Shown piece after piece: positions 1 to 8,060 of a DNA stretch of 64,000 nt. Made by a program: the position numbers and the translations under genes. The stretch spans positions 6,017-70,016 of the forward strand of contig DASYFT010000010.1 of the NCBI GenBank assembly GCA_036498265.1, read 5' to 3'. The notes beneath the pieces were generated by a model. It was not told the origin of the DNA and searched no databases. It saw only the letters and a program-made list of their open reading frames with translations. Source of the stretch: Palsa-744 sp036498265 (GTDB lineage: Bacteria > Actinomycetota > Thermoleophilia > Solirubrobacterales > Solirubrobacteraceae). Each line of letters begins with the position of its first letter. Position 1 is the stretch's first letter.

Positions 1-1073
1 GCGACGTGCTCGACGTCCTTGCCGGCGAACAGCAGCAGCTGCCCCAGGCGCTCCTTGACGTGGGCGCGGGTGTTGAGCACCTGGCTGTCGCCGCGCATCA
101 CCCCCTGGTAGACGCGCAGAAGGTTGATGCGACCGGCGAACGGGTCGGCCCTGGTCTTGAAGACGTAGGCGAACAGCTCGCCGTCCTCGGTCGGCGAGAG
201 CTCGATGTCGCCGACCTGAAGCGTGCCGTGCTTGACCGGCGAGGGCAGGTCCTCGACGATCGCGTCGAGCAGCCGCGAGGTGCCGAGGTTGCGCGTGGCC
301 ACCCCGCAGACCACCGGGAAGATCTTGCCGTGGTTGGTGCCCTCCTTGAGCGCGCCGACGATCTCCTCGTGGGAGATCTCCTCGCCCTCGAGGTAGCGCT
401 CCATGAGCGCGTCGGAGACTTCGGAGACCTCGTCCATGAGCTTCTCGCGGTATTCCTCGGCCCGCTCCGCCTCGCCGTCCGGGATCGGCATCTCGCTCCA
501 GCCGCCACGGTCGGCGGAGTCCTGGCGGAAGGCCTTCATGTCTACGAGGTCGATCACGCCCTGCAGGTCGTGCTCGGAGCCGATCGGGATCTCGGTGGCG
601 ACCACGTGGGGCCCGAAGGCGCCCTTGAGCTGGTCGAGCGAGCGGAAGAAGTCGGCGCGCTCGCGGTCGAGCATGTTCACGAACAGCAGCCGCGCGATGT
701 CCAGCTCGGCCGCGCGCGCCCACAGACGGGTCGTGGACACCTCCACCCCCATGACGGCGTTGATCACGAACACCGCCGACTCGCACACCCGCAGGGCGCC
801 GAGCGCGTCCGCCACGAAGCTCGGGTCACCGGGCGTGTCCAGCAGGTTGATCTTGCGCCCCTGCCAGTCGAAGGAGGAGAGCGCCGCCGAGATCGACATC
901 TGCCGCGCCTGCTCGTCCGAGTCGGCGTCGGAGACGGTCGTGTGGTCCGGCACGCTGCCCAGCCGGGTGCTCGCGCCGGCCTCGAACAGGAGCGCCTCGT
1001 GCAGCGACGTCTTCCCGGACCCTCGATGTCCGACGAGGGCGACATTGCGAATCCGGTCCGCTGCGGCGTGCAT
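1..1073 (-). CDS. EF-G-like translational GTPase (EF-G2 type), 3' end outside window
   Basis: Only the N-terminal ~357 residues are present; the gene runs off the left edge. The GTPase core is clear: the P-loop reads GHRGSGKTS, G3 reads DTPGD, and the G4 position reads NMLD instead of canonical NKxD. The unusual P-loop and G4 match the EF-G2/FusA2 branch of actinobacterial elongation-factor-G homologues more than the main EF-G, whose P-loop is AHxDxGKTT. EF-G2 proteins bind GTP and the ribosome, but their role is not firmly settled. Two ATGs lie close together, at 1079 and 1073. An AGGAAGGAG box abuts the first and sits 6 nt before the second, so 1073 is the better start (protein begins MHAAADRIRN). 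The gene diverges from the crcB unit. Confidence 0.85.
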   Translation of the reverse strand, partial: MHAAADRIRNVALVGHRGSGKTSLHEALLFEAGASTRLGSVPDHTTVSDADSDEQARQMSISAALSSFDWQGRKINLLDTPGDPSFVADALGALRVCESAVFVINAVMGVEVSTTRLWARAAELDIARLLFVNMLDRERADFFRSLDQLKGAFGPHVVATEIPIGSEHDLQGVIDLVDMKAFRQDSADRGGWSEMPIPDGEAERAEEYREKLMDEVSEVSDALMERYLEGEEISHEEIVGALKEGTNHGKIFPVVCGVATRNLGTSRLLDAIVEDLPSPVKHGTLQVGDIELSPTEDGELFAYVFKTRADPFAGRINLLRVYQGVMRGDSQVLNTRAHVKERLGQLLLFAGKDVEHV

Positions 1074-1214
1074 TGGCATCTCCTTCCTAGGGTGCGCAAG
1101 ACCATACCGCCGGGATTCGGCCAGGTCCAGACGTGCCGCGAGTGCTCCCGCTCCTTCCGTCACCCCGTCCCACGACGGTCCGGCGAAAGTCGCTGGACCT
1201 CGGGGAGCCGGGCC

Positions 1215-1243
1215 TGGCGACACCTCGCCGCGTTGCGTACACT
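1215..1243 (+). promoter_or_regulatory. Candidate promoter of the fluoride riboswitch/crcB transcript
   Basis: TACACT (1238-1243) would place a start site near 1250, exactly where the riboswitch P1 stem begins. The -35 match (TGGCGA, 1215-1220, 17-nt spacer) is weak. The spacing to the riboswitch is the main support; the call is inferred. Confidence 0.4.
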
Positions 1244-1248
1244 GGAAT

Positions 1249-1304
1249 CGAGCGATGAGGCTCGCTCTATAACCGCGGTCCCAGCCGCTGATGGCCTCTA
1301 CGGA
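1249..1304 (+). promoter_or_regulatory. Fluoride riboswitch (crcB motif)
   Basis: The segment has the hallmarks of the crcB-motif aptamer. GAGCG (1250-1254) pairs with CGCTC (1263-1267) around ATGAGGCT. An AACCGCGG strand follows, then a second helix closing with CCGC, then the conserved GATGGCCTCTAC box (about 1290-1301) whose GCCTC can form the pseudoknot with the GAGGC loop. The order and sequence closely resemble the well-studied Thermotoga petrophila fluoride aptamer as I remember it. A fluoride exporter gene lies immediately downstream, as expected. The output is probably translational: a small CCAC/GTGG hairpin at 1312-1323 overlaps the GGAGG ribosome-binding site of the leader ORF, and CCTC of the aptamer (1295-1298) could pair with GAGG (1323-1326). 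Confidence 0.88.
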
Positions 1305-1332
1305 ACGTCAACCACTTTCGTGGAGGTCAGGT

Positions 1333-1380
1333 ATGGAGTCTCATCTGTTTCCAGTCACGTTTGCCGGTGGCTGCACGTGA
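1333..1380 (+). CDS. 15-aa leader peptide coupled to crcB
   Basis: A 16-codon frame (MESHLFPVTFAGGCT, then TGA) starts 6 nt after a GGAGG box at 1322-1326, the best ribosome-binding site between the riboswitch and crcB. Its TGA (1378-1380) overlaps the GTG start of crcB (1377-1379) as GTGA, the same coupling used between genes throughout this window. This suggests that ribosomes load at the leader ORF and reinitiate on crcB, so the riboswitch controls crcB through the leader. The peptide itself shows no recognisable function. Whether it is translated is inferred from the site and the overlap. Confidence 0.55.
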   Translation: MESHLFPVTFAGGCT

Positions 1381-1730
1381 CGGTCCTTCTCGTTGCCATC
1401 GCCGGGGCGTTCGGGGTGCTGGGCCGCTACGGGCTTTCCTCCATCGTCCACGGCGACGCCCTGCCGTGGACCACGCTCGCGATCAACGTCGTCGGGTCGT
1501 TCCTGCTCGGGATGCTGGTCGTCGCACATTGGACCTCAGCCGAGTTGCGCACGACGCTCGGCGTCGGCTTCCTGGGCGGCTTCACGACCTTCTCGACGTT
1601 CTCTGTGCAGGCGTTCCTCGACCTGGAGGCCGGGGAGCCCGTGCGAGCCGCGGTGCTGGTCCTCGTCACTGTGCTCGGCGGACTCGCCGCCGCCGCCGCC
1701 GGGTACTTCCTGGGGCGCGCGATCTTCTAG
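1377..1730 (+). CDS. crcB: Fluoride ion channel/exporter CrcB (Fluc)
   Basis: This 117-aa protein has four hydrophobic segments typical of the Fluc/CrcB family, which forms antiparallel dimeric channels that release cytoplasmic fluoride. Visible signatures are GGAxG-like AGAFGVLGRY at the N-terminus, NVVGSFLLG in TM2, and GFLGGFTTFSTFS in TM3, which carries the conserved Phe/Thr/Ser track and the Na+-site Gly-Thr region. The GTG at 1377 has only a weak ribosome-binding site of its own (GGTGG about 9 nt upstream) but overlaps the stop of the leader ORF. It lies downstream of a fluoride riboswitch, which strongly supports the assignment. The gene converges on the sigma-factor gene. Confidence 0.92.
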   Translation: MTVLLVAIAGAFGVLGRYGLSSIVHGDALPWTTLAINVVGSFLLGMLVVAHWTSAELRTTLGVGFLGGFTTFSTFSVQAFLDLEAGEPVRAAVLVLVTVLGGLAAAAAGYFLGRAIF

Positions 1731-1761
1731 CGCCGAGTCGCCGCGCGGCTCGGGATGCCCC

Positions 1762-2547
1762 TCAGTCGTCGAAGGACTCCTCCTGCATCCGCGAGCGCAG
1801 CCGCAGGACGGCCTTGGTGTGCATCTGGGAGACGCGTGACTCGGTCACGCCGAGCACCTCGCCGATCTCGCGGAGGGTTAGGTTCTCGTAGTAGTAGAGG
1901 GCGATGACGAGCTTCTCGCGCTCGGGCAGCTTGGCGATGGAGTCGGCGATGCGGTCCTTGAGGTCGCCCACGTCCAGCGCCCGCGCCGGGTCCGGCGCTC
2001 CGGGGTCCTCGATGGTGTCCATCAGGGAGACCTGGTCGCCGCTCGAGTCCGAGACGCTCCACAGCTCGTCCAGGGCGACGATCGAGGAGTGCGAGATCGC
2101 CAGCAGGGCGTCGTTGAGCTCGTCGGTGGTGATCCCCAGCTCGTCGGCCATCTCCTGGTCGGTGGGCGTCCGCTGCAGGGTGTGCTCGAGCTTTGCGTGC
2201 GCGCGCTCCACTTCGCGTGCCCGGGCGCGAACGCTGCGGGGGACCCAGTCGAGCGAGCGCAGCTCGTCGATGATGGCGCCCTTGATGCGCATGATCGCGT
2301 AGGTCTCGAACTTGATCTCGCGCGAGAGGTCGAAGCGCTCGATGGCCGAGATCAGCCCCACGAGCCCGTAGGAGATGAGGTCGGCCTCCTCGACGTGCGG
2401 CGGCAGGCCGGCGGCGGTGCGGCCGGCCACGTACTTCACCAGCGGCGAGTAGGCGAGAACGAGCCGCTCGCGGACGCGCGGATCCCCTTCGGTCTTGTAG
2501 CGCCGCCAGAGTTCGCGCAGCTCGATCGGTTTGACATTCGTCTCCAA
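1762..2547 (-). CDS. WhiG/FliA-family RNA polymerase sigma factor
   Basis: The 261-aa protein has the group 3 sigma-factor layout: region 2 (LVLAYSPLVKYVAGR, then DLISYGLVGLISAIERFD and FETYAIMRIKGAIIDELR), region 3 (about 120-170), and region 4 with a helix-turn-helix (LTLREIGEVLGVTESRVSQ). It would direct RNA polymerase to FliA/WhiG-type promoters. I see no flagellar genes here, so a WhiG-like role in development or stress is more likely than motility; this is inferred. Translation likely begins at TTG 2547, which lies 4 nt after a strong GGAAGGAAG box. It is 20 nt downstream of the xer recombinase gene and probably cotranscribed with it. Confidence 0.9.
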   Translation of the reverse strand: METNVKPIELRELWRRYKTEGDPRVRERLVLAYSPLVKYVAGRTAAGLPPHVEEADLISYGLVGLISAIERFDLSREIKFETYAIMRIKGAIIDELRSLDWVPRSVRARAREVERAHAKLEHTLQRTPTDQEMADELGITTDELNDALLAISHSSIVALDELWSVSDSSGDQVSLMDTIEDPGAPDPARALDVGDLKDRIADSIAKLPEREKLVIALYYYENLTLREIGEVLGVTESRVSQMHTKAVLRLRSRMQEESFDD

Positions 2548-2567
2548 GGGTCTTCCTTCCCCCCTGC

Positions 2568-3509
2568 TCAGGCCCGAGGGTGGCTGCGCGCATATGCGCT
2601 CTTGAGCCTTGCTGACTCTACCCGAGTATAAATCTGGGTGCTGGAAACGCTTGCGTGCCCGAGCAGCTCCTGGATGCTGCGCAGGTCGGCGCCGCCATCG
2701 AGCAGGTGCGTGGCGAAGCTGTGGCGCAGGGCATGGGGCGAGGCGCCGGCTGCGACCCCCAGGCGGGTGCTCCAGCGGCGAAGCCGCCTTCTGACGTCGC
2801 TTGTGCCGAGCCGGCGCCCGCTGCGGCTCAGGAACAGGGCCTCCTCGGCGGCTGTGCCCGGGCCGGGGCGAAGAGCGTGGCGGCCGCGCTCGAGGTAGAG
2901 GTCCACCGCCGCCATCGCGGGCTCCCCGACGGGCACCATGCGGGTCTTGCGGCCCTTGCCCTCGACCCGCAGCTGCTCGGAGTCGTGGTCGAGGTCGCCG
3001 GGCGTCAGCGAGACGATCTCCTCTGCGCGGAGCCCGCAGGAGTAGGCCAGCTCGAACATCGCCCGGTCACGCAGCTCCAGCGGCGTTCCGGCCGGGATGC
3101 CGTCCAGCAGCCGCGCCGCCTCGCGGGCGCTCAGCACGCGCGGCAGGTGGGCGGCCCGGCGCGGCGTGGACACCAGGTCGGCGGGGTTCTGCGTGATCGC
3201 GCCATGCTCGCGCTGGCTCGTGAACAGGGCCCGCAGGGCGGCCAGCTTCCGCGCGGACGTGCTCGGCGCTGCGCCCTGCTCGGACAGGTGTGCGATGTAG
3301 CGGCGCACGTCCTTGGGGCCGACGTCCGCCGGCGCGAGACGCCGCGTGGCCGCCCACTCCGCGAACTGCCGCACGTCGGTGGCATAGGCCCGCACGCTGC
3401 GCGCCGCCGCGTCGCGCCGGCGCAGGTCCTCGAGCAGCAGGGCGACCGCCTGCTCCCAGGCGGCGGCGTGCCGTCCCCGCTGCTCGTCCTCACCCCCCGC
3501 GGCGCTCAT
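2568..3509 (-). CDS. xerC: Tyrosine recombinase XerC/XerD
   Basis: The 313-aa protein has an N-terminal SAM-like core-binding domain (SVRAYATDVRQFAEWAATRR) and a C-terminal catalytic domain. The catalytic set is visible: Arg in SCGLRAEE, Lys in GKGRKTR, HxxR in SPHALRHSFATH, His in LLGHASVSST and the nucleophilic Tyr in QIYTRV. XerC/D proteins resolve chromosome dimers at dif. The length and context (beside a sigma factor and close to rnhB-rplS-type genes) fit a chromosomal XerC/D rather than a phage integrase. XerC and XerD cannot be told apart here, and no dif site was recognised. The ATG at 3509 excludes a basic upstream extension that lacks homology. Confidence 0.88.
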   Translation of the reverse strand: MSAAGGEDEQRGRHAAAWEQAVALLLEDLRRRDAAARSVRAYATDVRQFAEWAATRRLAPADVGPKDVRRYIAHLSEQGAAPSTSARKLAALRALFTSQREHGAITQNPADLVSTPRRAAHLPRVLSAREAARLLDGIPAGTPLELRDRAMFELAYSCGLRAEEIVSLTPGDLDHDSEQLRVEGKGRKTRMVPVGEPAMAAVDLYLERGRHALRPGPGTAAEEALFLSRSGRRLGTSDVRRRLRRWSTRLGVAAGASPHALRHSFATHLLDGGADLRSIQELLGHASVSSTQIYTRVESARLKSAYARSHPRA

Positions 3510-3585
3510 CCCGTCTACTTCGCCGCCACCGTTTCTCCGCCTGCATGCTGGCCGGCCGGGGAACGTCCCGCGGGAGGGGAGTAGA

Positions 3586-4590
3586 TTGGTCTCGGTGAGC
3601 GTGCCCGCCGACACCGACACGGCCGCCGGCGGCCAGGCGGGACGGTCGGACGACGTCGCAGGAGGGGGTCAGGACCGCGCGGCGCAGGAGCGCGCACCGT
3701 GGCTCGCGATCGACTGGCGCGAGCACCAGCGCTGGGTCACAGTGGAGGGCCGGCCCGTCAACGTGATCGAGCTGGGGCCCGGGGACGTCGGCGCCGGCGG
3801 AGCCCGGCAGGCGGCGGCGGAGCAGACCCTCGTCTTCGTGCACGGCCTCTCCGGCTCCTGGCAGAACTGGCTCGAGCAGCTCCCCGTGCTCGCGGCCGAG
3901 CACCGGGTGGTGGCTCTCGACCTGCCGGGGTTCGGCCATTCGCCGATGCCCGAGGGGGAGATCTCGATCGCCGGCTACGCGCGCATCCTGGACGCGCTGA
4001 TGGGCGAGCTCGGGATCGAGGCGGCGGCCGTGGTCGGCAACTCGATGGGCGGATTCATCGGCGCGGAGCTCGCGATCGCCTTTCCCGCGCGGGTGGAGCG
4101 CCTGGTGCTGGTGTCGGCCGCCGGCCTCTCGACGCACAACGAGCCGCGGACGGTCCGGGCGATGCCGGCGCTGCGGCGGCTGAACCGGGTGCTCGCCATG
4201 AGCGCGGCAACGGTGGCCTCGCGCTCGGATGCCGTCGTGCGGCGCCCGCGCCTGCGAGCGGCGGCGTTGGACCTCGTCGTGGCCCACCCGACCCGGGTGC
4301 CGGCGGCGCTGGCGGCCGAGCAGGTGCGTGGCGCCGGCAAGCCCGGCTTCCTGCAGGCGCTCGAGGCGGTGATCGACTACGACGTGCGCGACCGCCTGCC
4401 CGAGATCGCCTGCCCGACGCTGATCGTGTGGGGGGCTCGAGACCGGCTGATCAGCGTGCGCGATGCGGATGTGTTCGAGGAGCTGATACCCGACGCGCGC
4501 AAGGTGGTCTACGAGGACACGGGGCACATGGCGATGCTCGAGCGCCCGGCGCAGTTCAACGGGCTCCTGGAGGACTTCCTCCACGAGTAG
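3586..4590 (+). CDS. Alpha/beta hydrolase
   Basis: A 334-aa alpha/beta-fold hydrolase. The oxyanion-hole HG motif (VFVHGLSGSW, ~85-92), nucleophile elbow GNSMGG with Ser153, acid Asp286 (WGARDRL) and catalytic His314 (TGHMAMLE) are all present, so it should be an active esterase, lipase or C-C hydrolase. The substrate cannot be inferred. Residues 1-35 are Ala/Gly-rich and probably disordered. Translation probably starts at TTG 3586, 5 nt after a GGGAGGGGA box; a GTG at 3595 is the alternative. It diverges from the xer gene across 76 bp and ends 3 bp from the convergent ilvD stop. Confidence 0.85.
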   Translation: MVSVSVPADTDTAAGGQAGRSDDVAGGGQDRAAQERAPWLAIDWREHQRWVTVEGRPVNVIELGPGDVGAGGARQAAAEQTLVFVHGLSGSWQNWLEQLPVLAAEHRVVALDLPGFGHSPMPEGEISIAGYARILDALMGELGIEAAAVVGNSMGGFIGAELAIAFPARVERLVLVSAAGLSTHNEPRTVRAMPALRRLNRVLAMSAATVASRSDAVVRRPRLRAAALDLVVAHPTRVPAALAAEQVRGAGKPGFLQALEAVIDYDVRDRLPEIACPTLIVWGARDRLISVRDADVFEELIPDARKVVYEDTGHMAMLERPAQFNGLLEDFLHE

Positions 4591-4593
4591 GGC

Positions 4594-6282
4594 TCAGCGC
4601 GCGATCGCTCCCTCGGCGGCGGTTCCGACCAGCCGCGCGTACTTCCTGATCGCGACCTCGATGTGCCCGTCGTCCGCGGGCGGCGCGTAGCGCCGCATGC
4701 GCTCGGCGATCTCCTCGTTCCCGAGCGCCACGTCGAGGCGGCGCGAGTCGACGTCGATCGTGATCTCGTCGCCGTCCGCCAGCGCGGCGATCGGGCCGCC
4801 GCGCGCCGCCTCCGGCGCGACGTGGGCCGCCATGAAGCCGTGCGTGGCGCCCGAGAAGCGCCCGTCGGTGATCAGCGCCACCGTCTCCCCCAGCCCCTCA
4901 CCGACGATGGCCGCGGTGACGGACAGCATCTCGCGCATGCCCGGGCCTCCGGCGGGGCCCTCGCCGCGGATCACCACCACGTCGCCGTCTTCGATCTGGT
5001 GGCCCAGCACGGCAGCCATCGCAGCCTCCTCGCCGTCGAACACCCGCGCCGGACCCGTGTGCCGGCGGCGCTCGTGGCCGGCCAGCTTGACGACGCAGCC
5101 TTCGGGGGCGATGTTCCCGCGCAGGATCGCGAAGCCGCCCGTGGGCTTCAGCGGTTCCCCGACCGGCCGCACGACGCGCTGGCCCTCGGTCTCTCGGGCC
5201 TCGCGCGCGTGCTCTCCGATCGTGCGGCCGGTGACCGTGGCCGCGTCCTCGTTGAGCACGCCCGCTTCCTGCATCCGCTTCAGCACCAGCGGAACGCCGC
5301 CCGCCTCGTAGAGGTCGGTCGCCGCGTAGCGGCCGCCGGGCTGCAGGTCGCACAGCAGCGGCGTGCGCTCGGAGATCGCGTCGAACTCGCCGATCTCGAG
5401 CGGCACGCCCATTTCATGGGCGACCGCGAGCAGGTGCAGCACCCCGTTGGTCGAGCCGCCGCTCATCGCGACCGCCGCGATCGCGTTCTCGATCGCGGGC
5501 TTGTCGATGATCTGGCTTGGGAGCTGGCCGCGGCGCAGGACGTCCATCACGAGCTCGCCGCATTCGCGCGCGACCTCGAGCTTGCGCCCGTCCTCGGCCG
5601 GCACCATCGACGAGCCGGCGGGCGAGATGCCGAGCACCTCGAAGGCCATCGCCATCGTGTTGGCGGTGAACTGGCCCGCGCAGGCCCCCGCACCCGGCGA
5701 GGCGGCCTCCTCGAGCTCGTGCAGCTCGGCCTCGGTGATCTTGCCCGCGGCGAGAGCGCCGACGGCCTCGAACACCTGCAGGATCGTCACCTCCTCGCCC
5801 TTGAACCAGCCCGGGCGGATCGAGCCGCCGTAGAGCATCAGCGAGGGCACGTCGAGCCGTGCCAGCGCCATCACCGTGCCCGGGATCGTCTTGTCGCAGC
5901 CGGAGATGGCGACGACCGCGTCGAAGCGGTGGGCCGAGGCGACCAGCTCGATGGAGTCCGCCACCAGCTCCCGCGAGACGAGCGAGGCGCGCATCCCGGA
6001 AGTGCCCATCGTGATCCCGTCGGAGATCGCGATCGTGTTGAGCTCCATCGGGGTGCCGCCGGCCGCCCGGATGCCCTCCTTGACCTTGGCCGCGAGCACT
6101 CGGTTGTTGAAGTTGCACGGCATCGTCTCGATCCAGGAGTGGGCCACGCCCACTATCGGCTTGGCGAGGTCCTCGGCCGAGTAGCCGATCCCGTGCAGGT
6201 AGGAGCGCGCGGCGGCGCGCTCGGGCCCCTCGGTCAGGGCCCGGCTCCTGTGCTTCACGTCGAAGGCGCCGGCGGTGCTCAC
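4594..6282 (-). CDS. ilvD: Dihydroxy-acid dehydratase IlvD
   Basis: The 562-aa enzyme dehydrates 2,3-dihydroxy acids to 2-keto acids in valine, leucine and isoleucine synthesis. Fe-S cluster and active-site cysteine regions are in the expected order: WIETMPCNFNN, ISGCDKTIPG and PGAGACAGQFTAN. The C-terminal half contains the IlvD swivelling domain, with GRFSGATHGFMAAHVAPEA. Length and motifs are those of bacterial IlvD/Edd family dehydratases, and MPCN and the GAC motif favour IlvD over Edd. The GTG start overlaps the stop of the preceding unknown gene as GTGA, so the two are translationally coupled. No other branched-chain gene is nearby. Confidence 0.95.
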   Translation of the reverse strand: MSTAGAFDVKHRSRALTEGPERAAARSYLHGIGYSAEDLAKPIVGVAHSWIETMPCNFNNRVLAAKVKEGIRAAGGTPMELNTIAISDGITMGTSGMRASLVSRELVADSIELVASAHRFDAVVAISGCDKTIPGTVMALARLDVPSLMLYGGSIRPGWFKGEEVTILQVFEAVGALAAGKITEAELHELEEAASPGAGACAGQFTANTMAMAFEVLGISPAGSSMVPAEDGRKLEVARECGELVMDVLRRGQLPSQIIDKPAIENAIAAVAMSGGSTNGVLHLLAVAHEMGVPLEIGEFDAISERTPLLCDLQPGGRYAATDLYEAGGVPLVLKRMQEAGVLNEDAATVTGRTIGEHAREARETEGQRVVRPVGEPLKPTGGFAILRGNIAPEGCVVKLAGHERRRHTGPARVFDGEEAAMAAVLGHQIEDGDVVVIRGEGPAGGPGMREMLSVTAAIVGEGLGETVALITDGRFSGATHGFMAAHVAPEAARGGPIAALADGDEITIDVDSRRLDVALGNEEIAERMRRYAPPADDGHIEVAIRKYARLVGTAAEGAIAR

Positions 6283-6884
6283 GCGGCGCGCAGACTACCG
6301 GCCTGCTGGCCGGCGCGCTCGCGCTCCCACACCGACAGGCGGGCGAGATCGCGGCTGACCCGGTCGGGGTCCACCTGACGTCCGGGGAGGTGCATGTTCG
6401 CGTCGGCGATCAGGCGCCGTTCGTCGCCCCTGAGGGCCATCCACTTGGCGAGCACGTCGTCGGAGTCCGGAAGCCGTGAGCTGCCGTAGGGCTTCGACTC
6501 GTCCGGGAACGCCACGCAGTACTCGCTCAGCAGCTCGCGGGTCGCGGGCACGTAGGCCACGATCGGCTTGTGCGGGTAGATCAGGTAGGCGTATGGCGGC
6601 TGCTCGCCGGGGTCGCTCGCACCGAGGCCGCCCCAGACGCGCAGGAAGCCCAGGTCGCGGTACATGGCCCACTCCTCGGGCTCCACGCACGAGCGCAGCA
6701 GGGCTCGCGCCCGCAGCTCGGCGCGGCGCTCGCGGCCGGGGTCGTATCCCATCTCGGCGATCGCCCGCCGGCGTTCCCGCCAGCGCACGCGCACGTCCTC
6801 GAAGGCGGCGATGACGTGTGGCCGTCCCAGCTCCCACAGCAGCACGATCAGTACGACCGCCGTGGTGCCGAGCGCCAGCCCCAT
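6279..6884 (-). CDS. Conserved-looking membrane-anchored protein of unknown function
   Basis: A 201-aa protein that I do not recognise. It starts with one hydrophobic segment (ALGTTAVVLIVLLWELG, ~5-20), then a basic Arg-rich stretch (RVRWRERRRAIAEM) and a soluble domain with PYAYLIYPHKPIVAYVP, so it is probably anchored with its C-terminal part in the cytoplasm. It starts 3 nt after the upstream 87-aa gene and its stop overlaps ilvD as GTGA, so it sits in a tight unit with ilvD. The coupling may be only transcriptional convenience. No catalytic motif is visible. Confidence 0.7.
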   Translation of the reverse strand: MGLALGTTAVVLIVLLWELGRPHVIAAFEDVRVRWRERRRAIAEMGYDPGRERRAELRARALLRSCVEPEEWAMYRDLGFLRVWGGLGASDPGEQPPYAYLIYPHKPIVAYVPATRELLSEYCVAFPDESKPYGSSRLPDSDDVLAKWMALRGDERRLIADANMHLPGRQVDPDRVSRDLARLSVWERERAGQQAGSLRAA

Positions 6885-6887
6885 GCG

Positions 6888-7151
6888 TCAGCGGTTGGTG
6901 GCGCCGGCGCCGCCGGCGGCGCGCGGGAAGAAGATCACGCGCTCGGCATCGCGCGGCACGTCGGCGAAGCTCTTGACCAGCTCGGCCTCGCGCCGGCCCC
7001 CCGGCGCCTCGGTCGGCACGGCGGCCCACATCCCTGCGTCGAGCTCGCGGCGGAACGCCTCGATCAGCTCGCGCTCCTGCTCCGGCACCTCGACGTCGCC
7101 CTCGGCGAGCACGATCTCGCCATGACCGGGCTTCATGCGGAGCAGCTTCAT
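6888..7151 (-). CDS. Small protein of unknown function
   Basis: An 87-aa soluble protein with no family I can name. It begins MKLLRMKPGHGEIVLAEG and has an alternating acidic/basic helical middle (PEQERELIEAFRRELDAGMWAAVPTE) and an IFFPRAAGG tail, which reads like a compact regulatory or adaptor domain. It lies 10 nt after thiD and 3 nt before the next gene in a run of minus-strand genes. Coding is supported by GC3-type codon use and tight packing. Confidence 0.65.
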   Translation of the reverse strand: MKLLRMKPGHGEIVLAEGDVEVPEQERELIEAFRRELDAGMWAAVPTEAPGGRREAELVKSFADVPRDAERVIFFPRAAGGAGATNR

Positions 7152-7161
7152 CGTTCACCGA

Positions 7162-8055
7162 TTATGTCAAACCGTCCCCCTTCTCCGGCGCGCACGCGCG
7201 CATCCGCGCGAGGTCGATCACATCCACGGGCCCCGGGCCCCCGCCGATCTCCCGCAGGCCGCGGCCGACCGCCTCGCCCGCCAGCTCGCGCGCCAGCCGT
7301 GCCGCCTCGAGCGGCGGGCGGCCTAGCGCCAGCTGCGCCGCCAGCACGGAGGAATGGGTGCAGCCCGACCCATGGGCCGCGCCGCCCGGCCGGCGCGTGC
7401 CCTCGATGCTCACAACGGTCCCCGGGTCCGCCCCGTCGAGGAACAGGTCGCTGGCGCGCCGGCGATGCCCGCCGGTGAGCACCACGATCCGCGGTCCGAG
7501 CGCCAGTACGGCCCGCGCGAGCGCCTCCACCTCGGCGTCGTCGCCGTCCGCCGCGGGAGCGCCGGTGTCGGCCGTCCCCGCGAGCACCCGGGCCTCGGGC
7601 AGGTTGGGGGTGAGCACGGTGGCGCGGGGCAGGATCTCCTCGACGAGCGCGCGCTGCGCATCGGGCTCGAGCAGTCGGGCGCCCGACTCGGCGACCATCA
7701 CCGGGTCGACCACCACCGGCGTCCCGGCGGGCAGCTCGTCGATGGCCCGTGCCACCGCGCGGGTCACCGCGACGGTGCCGAGCATCCCGACCTTCACCGC
7801 GTCGACGCCGATGTCGCCCAGCACGGCGCGCACCTGGGCGAGCACCACGTCGGGCGGCACCGGGTGGATGACGCTCACTCCGCGGGTGTTCTGGGCGGTG
7901 ATCGCGGTGACGGCGGTCATGCCGTGCACCCCGCAGCGGGCGAAGGCCTTGAGGTCCGCTTGGATCCCGGCGCCGCCACCGGAGTCGGAGCCCGCGATCG
8001 CGAGCACCCTCGGCGTCGCTCCCCGCCCCGCCGGCGCTCCCGCGTCTGTGCCCAC
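7162..8055 (-). CDS. thiD: Hydroxymethylpyrimidine/phosphomethylpyrimidine kinase ThiD
   Basis: A 297-aa ribokinase-fold kinase that phosphorylates HMP and HMP-P in thiamine pyrimidine synthesis. The substrate motif GSDSGGGAGIQADLK is near the N-terminus, followed by HGMTAVTAITAQNT, PVVVDPVM and the anion-hole motif HGSGCTHSSVLAAQLA near the C-terminus. The start is taken as GTG 8055, 5 nt after the stop of the thioesterase gene; upstream in-frame sequence lies within that gene. No TPP riboswitch fits in the gap and no other thi gene is in the window, so this may be a salvage enzyme or one of several dispersed thi genes. Confidence 0.93.
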   Translation of the reverse strand: MGTDAGAPAGRGATPRVLAIAGSDSGGGAGIQADLKAFARCGVHGMTAVTAITAQNTRGVSVIHPVPPDVVLAQVRAVLGDIGVDAVKVGMLGTVAVTRAVARAIDELPAGTPVVVDPVMVAESGARLLEPDAQRALVEEILPRATVLTPNLPEARVLAGTADTGAPAADGDDAEVEALARAVLALGPRIVVLTGGHRRRASDLFLDGADPGTVVSIEGTRRPGGAAHGSGCTHSSVLAAQLALGRPPLEAARLARELAGEAVGRGLREIGGGPGPVDVIDLARMRACAPEKGDGLT

Positions 8056-8060
8056 CGGAC

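Noticed and set aside
2568..3509. Phage or island integrase
   Set aside because: Length, full XerC/D motifs and the housekeeping setting fit a chromosomal recombinase; no att repeats or mobile genes are nearby.
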